This document shows positions 39,808-50,691 of a DNA stretch of 64,000 bases, one piece after another. Each line of letters opens with the position of its first letter. Positions within the stretch are counted from its first letter, which is position 1. The position numbers and the translations under genes are program-made. Source of the stretch: Bubalus kerabau (taxonomy: Eukaryota > Chordata > Mammalia > Artiodactyla > Bovidae); NCBI RefSeq assembly GCF_029407905.1, contig NW_026577928.1, positions 1,116,001 to 1,180,000 on the forward strand. Reading direction: 5' to 3'. A model generated the notes under the pieces. That model had not been told where the DNA came from and ran no database searches. It saw nothing but the letters and a program-made list of their open reading frames with translations.

Positions 39808-40245
39808 AGGAAAATCCAGTATTCCATTCGAGTTGCAAGTTAGAACTGGGGATTGCTCTCCAGTCACTGCAGGGCAAAATAGACCTCATCTACGCTTGTG
39901 TCCAGGACCTAGTGTTCCACTACTGGGCCAACAGAGATCTCAGGGTTGCATTCTCGACTCACCCGGAGAGTCAGGCCTCGTCTTGTGGGGAAAAAAAGGA
40001 CTCCGCTCTCCTGTCGAGTCGCGACGGGTATCTCTTGGAGCCCACTGCGTGGCGTAAAGGGAGTGAAGCCTCCTATGGAGTTTGGAGAGATGACTCGGGA
40101 TTGTTTTCCTGGCCATGCAGGAAAAAAGGCCCTCATCTCGCGATGACGGGGGCATCTCGTGGGTTTTCTCCAGCTGCGGCGCCAGTATCAGATTTCTCAT
40201 GAGGTACAACAGGGAGCTCAGAGAGCCTCTCGTGTGGTGCTAGGG
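39808..40245. repeat. Partial satellite monomer (~435 bp) from unequal exchange
   Basis: At 39801-39817 the sequence passes from GTGGCGCCAGG, which normally continues into AGTCAGGTCTCC, straight into AATCCAGTATTCCATTCGAG, which belongs about 970 bp further on in the next monomer. The landmark therefore recurs after only 435 bp (39647 to 40082). In intact monomers the two joined places share CCAGGGAAGTC, so an exchange at this 11-bp identity explains the truncation. The inserted part resembles the monomer around 36560 (both have AGTTAGAACTGGGGATTGC). Confidence 0.85.
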
Positions 40246-41629
40246 ACGTCAGGTCTCCGTGCGTGTGGTGAAGGGGAGTGCGTGATTGCTCTCGAGTCAT
40301 AGTAGGCGAATCGGGCCTCAAGACGCATTGAAGAAAGACTCTTGAGGTCTTTCTCGGGTTGCGACAGGGAACCCTGGGTTCCCTTGATTTGTGTTGGTGA
40401 CCTCAGGCAACTTCTAAGGGTGCCTCTGAGAAGTCAGGGACACTGTGGATTTGGGAGGGGCCCTTCGTTACTCAACTGGGTTTGGTGCAATCGAAGAGGG
40501 CCTCATCTCGAATGGAGGCAGGAACGTCAGGGGTCCTCTCCATTTCTGACTAGGGTCGCAGGGTACCTGCAGAGTATGGACAAGAGAGTCACGCCTCATC
40601 TTCTGTGGAGGAATGGATTTCCCCTTGCCTTTAGAGTTGTTCACGGAGTGACAGGCCACTTGTTGAGCTGAGTGTGGAACCTGCGGGGTTTTCCGGACGA
40701 TGCACGGGGGTGTCAGTGCCCCTTCGTGTTGTGCCTTTATCCACAGGGTTGCCTTCGAAGAGGTTTCCGGGCATCGGGTTCTTTTCAAGAGCGTACCGGA
40801 AAGTTGGGGTCTTTCAGCATGTGGTACCATCCCCGAGGCTACGTCTCGAATTTCCTCGGGATACTGGCCTCATCCTGAGGTGCGCCGGGAAGGTCGGGAA
40901 CCCCTTGCAGACAAAGCAGGGGAATCGACCCACCGCTCGCGATCAGAAGGGGAGAAGGGGCTCAGATGAAGTGGTGCCGGGAACCTCGGTGGTCCCCTCG
41001 AGTGAGACCGGTATGTCACGGCACTTTTGAGGTCGCATCAAGGCTGCCAAGTACAGTTTCGCACTTCAAGACGGAACGTGGGAATTCTCTGGAGATGCTC
41101 TAGCGGGCAAGGGCCTCATATTGCGATGACGAGGGAAACACGTGGTTTTTCTCAAGTTGAGGCGGGATTCTCGAGTTACAACGGGGAATTCAGGCTTCCT
41201 CTTGTGTTGGCCCAGGAAGTCCAATCTTCCATTCAACTTGTCAGAGAGAGCTGGGGGTTGCTCTCGAGTCACTTCAGGGCAAAGAGTCCTCATCTAGGCT
41301 TGGGTCCAGGACGTAATGTTCCTCTCCGGGGGCGACAGGGATATCGGGGTCGCATTCCAGTCTCACCCGGTGGGTCACGCCTCATCTCGAGTGGAAGCAA
41401 AGGACTCCACTATCCTCTCGAGTCGCGACACGTAACTCTTGGAGCCCAATGAGTGGCCTAAAGGGAGTCAAGAGTCCTGTGTAGCTTCGACAGAAGGTTC
41501 ACGCTTGATCTGCATACCATGCAGTTAAAGATGGCCCTCCTCTCGAGATGATGGGGGCGTCTCATGGGTTTTCTCGAGCTGCGGCGCCAGTGTGGGGTTT
41601 CTCACGAGATACGATGGGGAGTTCAGGGA

Positions 41630-43900
41630 GCCTCTCGTGCGGCGCCAGAGAAGCCTGACTCCATGCGTGTGGCCAGGCAGATCGCGTCATTGCTCTCGAG
41701 TCATGGGAGGGACTAGGGCCTCAAGAGGCATTTAAGAAGGACTCTCAAGGTCTTTCTTGGGTTGGGGCGGGAAACACTCGTTTCCCTCGACCTCTACAGG
41801 GGACCTTAGGGAACTTCCCAGGTGCCTCTGAGAGGTGAGGGATACTGAGGAGTTAGAGGGGCCTCTCGGGACTCCACTAGGTTTGACGAAATGAAAGAGG
41901 GCCTCATCTCGATTGGAGGCAGGAACCTCAGGCTTCCTCTCCATTTCTGACTCCGACCGCAGGGTCCCTGCAGAGTTGGGACAGGAGAGTCAGGCCTCGT
42001 CTTGTCTGAGTAACGGAACTCTGCTTGCCTCTCGAGTCGTTCAGTGGGTCTCAGGGCCCTTGACAAGCTGTGTGTGGAACCTGCGGGTGTTTCCAGAAGA
42101 TGCATGGGGGTGTCAGTACCCCTTCGTTTTGTGCCTTCCCCCACAGGGTTGCCTTCAAAGAGGTGTCCGGGCATCGGGTTCATTTCAAGAGCGGACCGGG
42201 AAATCGGGGTCATTCGGCATGTGGCACCAACCACGTGGCTCATCTCGAATTTCCTCATGAGACCAGCATCATCCTGAGGTGCGCCAGGAAGGCCGGGAAC
42301 CCCTTCCACACAAAGTAGGGGAATCGATTCTCCTGTCGCGATCAGGAGGGGAGATGGGGCTCAGATGAAGTGGTGCCGGGACCCTCGGTGTTCCACTCGA
42401 GGGAACCCGGCGTTTCAGGGAACTTTAGGTGTCGCATCAAGGGAGCCAAGTACCGTTTCCCACTTCAGGACGGAACATGGGACTTCCCTGGAGACGCTGT
42501 AGCGGGCAAGGGCCTCATCCTGTGAAGACTTTGGTACCACGTCGTTTTTCTTGAGTTGCATCGGGATTCTCGAAAACGACAGGAATTTCAGGTCTCTCTT
42601 GGGTTGGCCCTGGGAAGCCCAATCTTCAATTCGAGTTGCGATGGAAAGCTGGGGGTTCTGCTCGAGTCACTACAGGGCCAAAGAGACCTCATCGAAGCGT
42701 GTGTCCAGGACCTAATATTCCTCTCAAGGGAAGACAGGGATCACGGGTTTCCATTCCAGACTCCCCCGGGGAGTCAGGACTCGCCTGGAGGGGAAGCAAA
42801 GGACTCCGCTTTCCTCTCAAGTCGCGACACGGATCTCTTGGAGCCCACTGAGTGGACTCAAGGGTGTCGAGCCTCCTCTTCAGTTTGGAGAGAGGACTCG
42901 GGATTGCTCTCCAGGCCAGGCAGGAAAAGAAGGCCCTCATCTCGCGATGACGGGGGCGTCTCATGGGTTTCCTCAGGCTGCTGCGCCCATGGGGGTTTTC
43001 TCACGAGGCACGACGAGGACCTCAGGGAGCCTCTCGTGCGGCGCCAGGGAAGTCAGGTCTCCATGCGCATAGCGAGGGGGAGCTGGTCATCACTCTCGAG
43101 TCATGGGAAGCGGCTAGGTCCTCAAGAGGCGTTGAAGAAGGACTCTCGAGGTCTTTCTTGGGTTGCGGCGGGAAACCCTCGTTTCCCTCGACTTCTGCAG
43201 CGGACCTTAGGGAACTTCCAACGGTGCCTCTGAGAGGTGAGGGATGCTGTGTAGTTGGCAGGGCCTCTCGGGACTCTGCTGGGTTCGGTGCAATGGAAGA
43301 GGGCCTCATCTCGAGGGGAGGCAGGAACCTCAGGCTTCCTCTCGGTTTTGGACTCTGACTGCACGGTCCCTGCAGTGTTGGGACAGGAGAGTCATGCCTC
43401 GTCTTGTCTGAGGAATGGAATTCTGGTTACCTCTCGAGTTGTTCCGGGAGTCTCAGGCCCCTTGTCGAGCTGTGTGTAGACCCTGTGGGTTTTTCCGGAT
43501 GATGCACGGGGGTGTCAGTGCCCCTTCGTGTTGTGCCTTCACCCACAGGGTTGCCTTCGAAGAGGTGTCCGGGCATCGGGTTCTTATCAAGAGCGGACCG
43601 GAAAATCGGGGTCGTTCGGCACGTGGCACCTCACACGTGGCTAGTCTCGAATTTCCTCCTGAGACCGGCCTCATCCTGAGGTGCGCCAGGAAGGCCGGGA
43701 ACCCCTTCCAGACCACGCAGGGGAATCGACTCTCCTGTCGCGATCAGGAGGGGAGAAGGGGCTCAGATGAAGTGGTGCCGGGACCCTCGGTGTTCCCCTC
43801 GAGGGAACCCAGCGTGTCGGGGAACTCTTGCGGTCGCATCAAGGGTGTCAAGTACCGTTTCGCACTTAAGGACGGAATATGGGACTTCCCTGGAGACACC
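41630..43900. repeat. Intermediate-type satellite monomers inside the right flank
   Basis: These copies carry some core states, such as CATGGGAGGGACTAGGGCC near 41702, GGGACCCTCGGTGTTCC near 42378 and 43781, and CTCGAGGGAACCC near 42396 and 43799. They keep flank states such as CTCATCTCG and GGACGATGCAC-type segments with GTGTCAG. They look like a sister lineage between core and flank subfamilies. Limits are approximate. Confidence 0.6.
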
Positions 43901-44030
43901 AGGAATTTCGGTGTTCCCTTGGAGTGAGACCGGTATGTTGGGGAACTTTGGGGTCGCATCAAGGGTGCCAAGTAGCATTTCGAACTTTAAGATGGAACGT
44001 GGGACTTCTCTTGAGACTCTAGCTGGCAAG
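43788..44030. repeat. Local ~120-bp tandem duplication at a subfamily junction
   Basis: The segment beginning CGGTGTTCCC occurs at 43788 and again at 43909, 121 bp later. This lengthens the monomer to about 1520 bp. The first copy is of intermediate type (CCTCGAGGGAACCC); the second is flank type (CTTGGAGTGAGACCGGTATG). The duplication joins two different subfamilies, so it records an out-of-register exchange, not simple slippage. Confidence 0.8.
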
Positions 44031-46714
44031 GGCCTCATATTGGGATGAAGGGGGAACCACATGGTTTTTAAGACTTGAGGCTGAATTCTCGAATTACGAT
44101 GGGAAATTCAGACTTCCTCTTGTGTTGACCGTGGGAAGACCAATCTTCCATTCAAATTGTGAGGGAGAGATGGAGGTTGCTCTCGAGTCACTGTAGGGCA
44201 AAATAGACCTCATCTAGGCTTGTGTCTAGGACAAAATGTTCCACTCCAGGGGCGACAGGGATCTCGGGGTTGCATTCCAAACTCACCCGGGGTGTCAGGC
44301 CTCGTTTCCAGGGAAGCAAAGGACTCCGCTCTCCTCTCGAGTCGCACCGGGTATTTCTTGGACCCAACTGAGTGGCCTAAAGGGAGTCAATACTCCTGTG
44401 AAGTTTGGAGAGAGGACCAGGAATTGCTCTCCAGGTCAGGCAGGAAAAGAAGGCCCCCATCTCTCCTTGACGGGGGCATCTTGTGGTTTTTCTCAAACTG
44501 CGGCGCCAGTGTGGTTTTTCTCACGAGGTACGATGGGGTACTCAGGGAGCCTCTTGTGTGGTACTAGGGAAGTCAGTTTTCCTGATTGTGGCGAGGGGAG
44601 CGCGTCCTTGTTCTGGAGTCATGGTAGGGGAATCGGGCATCAAGAGACGTTGAAAAAGGACTCTCCAAGTCTTTCTCGGGTTACTTCAGGAAACTCTGGG
44701 TTCCCTCAACTTGTGCCAGTGACCTCAGGTAGCTTCTCACGGAGCCTCTGAGAATTCAGGGATACTGTGGTGTTGGGAGGGGCCTCTCGGGACACCACTG
44801 AGTTTGGTTCAATGGAAGAGGGCCTCTTCTCTAGTTGAGGCAGGAACCTCAGGGTTCCTCTCCATTTCTGACTCCAATTTCAGGGTCCCTGAAGAGTTGG
44901 GACAGGAGAGTAAGGCCTCGTCTTGTGTGAAGGAATGCAACTTCACTTGCCTCTCGAGTTGTTCACGAGGTGACAGTCCACATTTGGAGCTGTGAGTGGA
45001 ATCTGCGGGTTTTTCCAGACGATGCATGGGGATGTCAGTGTCCCTTCGTGTTGTGCCTTCATCCACAGGGTTGCCTTCGAAGAGATGTCCGGGCGTCAGG
45101 TTCTTATCTAGAGTGGACCGGGAATTCGGGATCTTTCAGCATATGGCACCAACCATGAGGCTACTTTTCGAATTTCCTCATGAGACCGGCCTCATCCGGA
45201 GGTTCGCGGGGAACGTCGGGAACCCCTTGCAGACAAAACATGGGAATCGACCCTTCTGTCGCGATCAGGAGGGGTGAAGGGGCTCACAGGAAGTGGTGCC
45301 GTGAAATTTGGTGTTTCCCTCGAGTGAGACCGGTATGTCAGGGAACTTTGGGGGTCGCATCAAGGGTGCCAAGTACCGTTTTGTACTTCAGGATGGAACG
45401 TGGGACTTCTCTTGATACGCTGTGGCGGCCAAGGGCCTCATCTTGCGATGACGGGGGAGCCACGTGGTTTTTCTCGAGTTGCGGCGGGATTCTCGAGTTA
45501 CGACGGGGATTTCAGGCTTCCTCTTGTGTTGGGCCAGGGAAGTCCAATCATCCATTCGAGTTGCGAGGGAGAGCTGGGGGTTGCGCTCGAGTCACTGCAG
45601 GGCAAAGGAGACCTCATCTAGGCTTGTGTCCAGGACCTAATGTTCCTCTCCAAGGGCCACAGGGATCTCAGGTTTGCATTCCAGACTCACCCAGGGAGTC
45701 AGGCCTCATGTCGAAGGGAAGCAAAGGACTCCGCTCTCCTTTCGAGTCGCGACGGGCACCTCTTGGAGCCCACTTTGTGGCCTAAAGGGAGTCAAGCCTC
45801 CTGTGAAGTTTGGAGAGAGGACTTGGGACTGCTCTCCAGGCCATGCAGGAAAAGATGGCCCTCATCTCGCGATGACGGAGGGATCTTGTGGGTTTTCTCG
45901 AGCTGCGGCGCCAGTGTGGGGTTTCACACGAGGTAGGACGGGGAGCTCAGGGAGCCTCTCGTGTGGTGCCAGGGAAGTCAGGTCTCCATGTGCGTGGCGA
46001 GGGGGAGCGCATTATTGCTCTCGAGCTATGGTAGGGGAATCTGACCTCAAGACACATTGAAGAAGGACTCTCGAGGTCTTTCTTCGGTTGTGGCAGGAAA
46101 CTCTTATTTCCCTCGACTTTTGCCGGTGGCCTCAAGGAGCTTCTCAGAATGCCTATGAGAAGTCAGGGATACTGTGGAGATGGGAGGGGACTCTCGGGAC
46201 TCCGCTGGCATTGTCGCAATGGAAGAGGGCCTTATCTCGAGGGGAGGCAGTAACCTCAGGCTTCCTCTCTGTTTCTGACTCCGACCCTTCGACCTCAGGG
46301 TCCCTGCAGATTTGGGAGCGGAGAGTTAGGCCTCGTCTTGTCTGAGGAAGGGAACTCCGCTTGCCTCTCGAGTTGCTCAGGGGGTCTCAGGCCCCTCTTC
46401 GAGCTGTGTGTGGAAACCACGGGTGTTTCTGGACGATGCACGGGAGTGTCAGTGCCCCTTCGTGTTGTGCCATCACCCACAGGGTTGCCTTCGAAGAGGT
46501 GTCCGTGCAACGGGTTCTTCTCAAGAGTGGACCCGGAAATCGAGGTCGATCGGCATGTGGCACCACCCCCGTGGCTCATCTCGAATTTCCTTGTGCGGAC
46601 GGCCTCATCCTGAGATGCGCCGGGAAGGCCGGGAATCCCTTCCAGACCACGCAGGGGAATCGACACTCCTGTCGCCATCAGGAGGGGAGAAGGGGCTCAG
46701 ATGAAGTGGTGTCG

Positions 46715-48610
46715 GGACCCTCGGTGTTCCCGTCGAGGGAACCCGGCGTGTCGGGGGACTTTTGGGGGTCGCAGGAAGGCTGTCAGGGACCGTTTCGCCA
46801 TTCAAGGAGGAACAGGGGACTTTCCTTGAGACGCCGTGGCTGGCAAGGGCCTCATCTTGCCAAGAGGTGGGAACCACGTGGTTTTTCTCGAGTTGCGGCG
46901 GGATTCTCGAGTTACGATGGGGATCTCAGCCTTCCCCTTGGGTTGGCCCTTGGAAGCCCAATCTTCCCCTCGGGTTGCGAGGGAAAGCTGGGGGTTGCGC
47001 TTGAGTCACTGCAGGGACGAAGAGACCTCACCTAGGCGTGTGTCCGGGACCTAATATTCCTCTCCAGGGAAGGCAGGGATCTCGGGGTTGCATTCCAGTC
47101 TCCCCCGGGGAGTCAGGCCTCGTCTCGAGGGGAAGCCAAGGACTCCGCTCTCCTCTCGAGTCGCGACGCGGGTCGCTTGGAGCTCCCTGAGCGGCCTCAA
47201 GGGAGTCCAGCCTCCTCTTCCGTTTGGAGAGAGGACCCGGGATTGCTCTCCAGGCCATGCAGGAAAAGAAGGCCCTCAGCTCGCGAGGACGGGGGCGTCT
47301 CAGGGGTTTCCTAGAGCTGCAGCGCCCGTGGGGGTTTTCTCCCGAGGCACGACGAGGATCTCAGGGAGCCTCTCGTGCGGCGCCAGGGAAGTCAGGTCTC
47401 CACGTGTGTGGCGAGGGGGAGCGCGTCCTGGCTCTCGAGTCACGGGAGGGGACTAGGGCCTCGAGACGCGTTGAAGAAGGACTCTCGAGGTCTTTCTCGG
47501 GGGGCGGCGGGAAACCCTCGTGTCCCTCGCCTTCTGCCGGGGACCTTAGGGAACTTACCAGGGTGCCTCTGAGAGGCGAGGGATCCTGTGGAGGTGGCGG
47601 GGCCCCTCGGGCCTCCGCTGGGTCTGGCGCAACGGAAGAGGGCCTCACCTCGAGGGGAGGCAGGAACCTCAGGCTTCCTCTCCGTTTCGGACTCCGACCG
47701 CAGGGTCCCTGCAGAGTTGGGACAGGAGAGTCAGGCCTCGTCTTGTCTGAGGAAGGGAACCCCGCTGGCCTCTCGAGTTGCTCAGGGGGTCTCAGGCCCC
47801 TCGTTGAGCTGTGTGTGGAACCCGCGGGTCTTTGCGGACGATGCACGGGGTTGGCAGTGCCCCTTCGTGTTGTGCCTTCACCCACAGGGTTGCCTTCGAA
47901 GAGGGGTCCGGGCCTCGGGTCCTTCTCAAGGGCGGACCGGGGAATCGGGGGCGTTCGGCATGTGGCCCCACCCACGTGGCTCGTCTCGAATTTCCTCGTG
48001 AGACCGGCCTCCTCCTGAGGTGCGCCGGGAAGGCCGGGAACCCCTTCCAGACCACGCAGGGGAATCGCCTCTCCTGTCGCGATCAGGAGGGGAGAAGGGG
48101 CTCAGAGGAAGCGGTGCCGGGACCCTCGGTGTTCCCCTCGGGGGAACCCGGCGTGTCGGGGGACTCTTGGGGGTCGCAGGAAGGCTGCCAGGGACCGTTT
48201 CGCCCTTCAGGGCGGAACAGGGGACTTCCCTTGAGACGCCGTCGCGGGCAAGGGCCTCATCTTGCCAAGAGGTGGGAACCACGTGGTTTTTCTCTAGTTG
48301 CGGCGGGATTCTCGAGTTACGACGGGGATCTCAGCCTTCCCCTTGGGTTGGCCCTGGGAAGCCCAATCTTCCCCTCGGGTTGCGAGGGAAAGCTGGGGGT
48401 TGCGCTCGAGTCACTGCAGGGCCGAAGAGACCTCACCTAGGCGTGTGTCCGGGACCTAATATTCCTCTCCAGGGAAGGCAGGGATCTCGGGGTTGCATTC
48501 CAGGCTCCCCCGGGGAGTCAGACCTCATCTCGAGGGGAAGCCAAGGACTCCGCTCTCCTCTTGAGTCGCGACAAGGATCTGTTGGAGCCCCCTGAGCGGC
48601 CTCAACGGAG
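46715..48610. repeat. Isolated patch of core-type satellite within the flank
   Basis: From about 46715 to 48610 the sequence has the full set of core diagnostic states: GGGGACTTTTGGGGGTCGC near 46756, GGATCTCAGCCTTCCCC near 46921 and 48326, and CCTCACCTCGAGGGG near 47643. The landmark spacing is the core-like 1405 bp (47224 to 48629). Typical flank sequence lies on both sides, with a short intermediate stretch at about 46100-46715. The nearest other core DNA ends 13.5 kb away. Confidence 0.8.
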
Positions 48611-50000
48611 TCCAGCCTGCTCTTCAGTTTGGAGAGAGGACTCGTGATTGGTCTCCAGGCCATGCAGGAATATAAGGCCCTCATCTCGCGATGACCGGGG
48701 TGTCTCATATGTTTCCTCGAGCTGCCGCGGCAGTGTGGGTTTCCTCACGAGGTACGATGAGGATCTCAGCGAGCCTCTCGTGCAGTGCCAGGTTAGCCAG
48801 GTCTCCATGCGCGTGAAGAGGGGGCGCGTTTCATGGCTCTCGAGTCATGGTAGGGGAATCGCGACTCAACACATTTTGAAGCACTCTCGAGGTCTTTCTC
48901 GAGTCATGGCAGAAAACCCAGGGTTCCCTCGACTTGTGCCTGTGACCTCAGGGAGCTTCTCATTGTGCCTCTGAGAACTCAGGGATACTGTGGAGTTGGT
49001 AGGGGCCTCTCGGGACTCCACTGGGTGTGGTGCAATGGAAGAGGGCCTCATCTCGAGTGGACGCAGGAACCTCAGGCTTCCTCTCCGTTTCTGACTCGGA
49101 TCCCATGGTCCCTGCAGAGTAGGGACAAGAGAGTCACACCTAGTCTTCTGTTGAGGAATGGACCTTCGTTTGCCTTTCGAGTTGTTTACAGGGTGACAGG
49201 CCACTTGTCGAAATGTCTGTGGGACCTGCGGGTTTTTCTGGACGATGCACGCGGGTGTCAGTGCCCCTTCGTGTTGTGCCTTCATCCACAGGTTTTCCTT
49301 CAAAGAGGTGTGCTGGCATCGGGTTCTTTTCAAGAGTGGACCGTGAAATTGGGGTCTTTCGGCATGTGGCACCACCCACGAGGCTACGTCTCGAACTTCC
49401 TCATGAGACCGGCCTCATCCTGAGGTGCGCCCGGAAGGTCGGGAACCCCTTGCAGACAGAGAAGGGGAGTCGACCCTCCTGTCGCAATCAGGAGAGGAGA
49501 AGGGGTCAGATGAAGTGGTGCCGGGAACCTCGGTGTTCCCCTTGAGTGAGTCTGGTATGTCGCGGAACTTTTGGGGTCGCATCAAGGGTGCCAAGTACCG
49601 TTTCGCACTTCAGGATGGAACGTGGGACTTCTCTTGAGATGCTGTAGCGGACAAAGGGCCTCATCTTGCGATGACGAGGGAAGCACGTGGATTTTCTCGA
49701 GTTTCGGTGGGATTCTCGAGTTACGACGGGGAATTCAGGCTTCCTCTTGTGTTGGCCCAGGAAGTCTAATCTTCCATTCGAGTTGCCAGGGAGAGCTGTG
49801 GATTGGGCTCCATTCACTGAAGGGCAAACTAGACCTCATCTAGGCTTGTATCCAGGACTTAATGTTCCTCTCCATAGGCGACAGGGATTTGGGGTTGCAT
49901 TCCATACTCACCCGGGGAGTCAGGCCTCATCTCGAGGGGAAGCAAAGGACTCCACTCTCTTCTCGAGCCGCGACAGGTATCTCTTGGAGCCCACTGAGTG

Positions 50001-50691
50001 GTCTTTGCTCTGTAGGAGAGCTCTAGTGTACATAAGCCTGTACATAAGTGAACACAGACATTCTGTGTGCATGTTGCTGCGTACCCAAAATAGGGCCACA
50101 AGGAGCCTCATGCTCTCCATGCAGCGCGGAAGCTGTGCAGCCACGCAGCAGCTGAAGAATCCAACCAATTGCTCTTTTCTTACCTCTGACAGAGCTCGCA
50201 TTGCCGTAGCCCTTGGCAGTTTGGAAACACTGGACCCTAACCCCTCTCAAAGTAGGCCTGGTTTCTAGTTCGAATAGAAAGTTAATAGCGGAGCTGAGGA
50301 CAGGAACGCGGCAGTCATTTATCACACGCTCCTGCAGCCTGCTACTACAGGGACACTAACGCTAGAAGCTAGGAATGTCTTTGCAAGGTGCGCAAAGGAC
50401 AAGGGAGAACCTCGACCCTGACTCTAGTATTTCAGCCCCCTGAGCAGATCTGAGGTTCTCCCGCTGTAGAAGCTAACCCATTCCTTTCAAATACAGGCTT
50501 CCTAACACAGGGCCAGTTGGCTGCTTGCTCTTCCACGAAGCAGGCTTCCTTAACTTGCAAACTGCGAATTCCGCTTAACAGCCTGGAGGAAAAATCGCTT
50601 CTTGGAAGATTTTTTTCAGAGGCTGTATCCCCGGAGCTGGGGCCAAGCTAGGGGACCCATACTGGCAAGGGAAGGCAAAACCACATCCAAT
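50001..50691. repeat. First, most diverged Y unit of the X/Y array
   Basis: It has Y length (691 bp) and Y order but many differences from internal units, for example GACAGAGCTCGCATTGCC where most units read GAGAGTTCTCATTGC, and CGCTAGAAGCT where most read CTAGAATCT. Its left end is the abrupt junction with the satellite. Higher divergence at an array edge is the usual outcome of unequal exchange, which homogenises the interior. Confidence 0.75.

Larger units (their letters stand above)
34450..50001. repeat. Satellite I-like tandem array, right flank block
   Basis: Divergent ~1.4-kb monomers. Landmarks fall at 35407, 36828, 38249, 39647, 40082 (partial monomer), 41486 (strongly altered), 42885, 44405, 45810, 47224 and 48629. 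Spacings of 435 and 1520 bp mark the rearrangements listed separately. EcoRI sites occur at the satellite phase at 36527, 41186 and 49731. Copy-to-copy divergence is clearly higher than in the core. The last monomer is cut off in the motif GCCCACTGAGTGG at 49989-50001, where the satellite ends. Confidence 0.85.

Noticed and set aside
1..50001. CENP-B box in the satellite monomer
   Set aside because: I looked by eye for the TTCG....A..CGGG pattern on both strands of a core monomer and found no convincing match. A systematic motif scan was not possible.
1..50001. CRISPR array or other prokaryotic repeat system
   Set aside because: The repeats are 1.4-kb monomers with degenerate internal sub-repeats, without regular short repeat/spacer structure. 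SINE and LTR content shows a ruminant genome.
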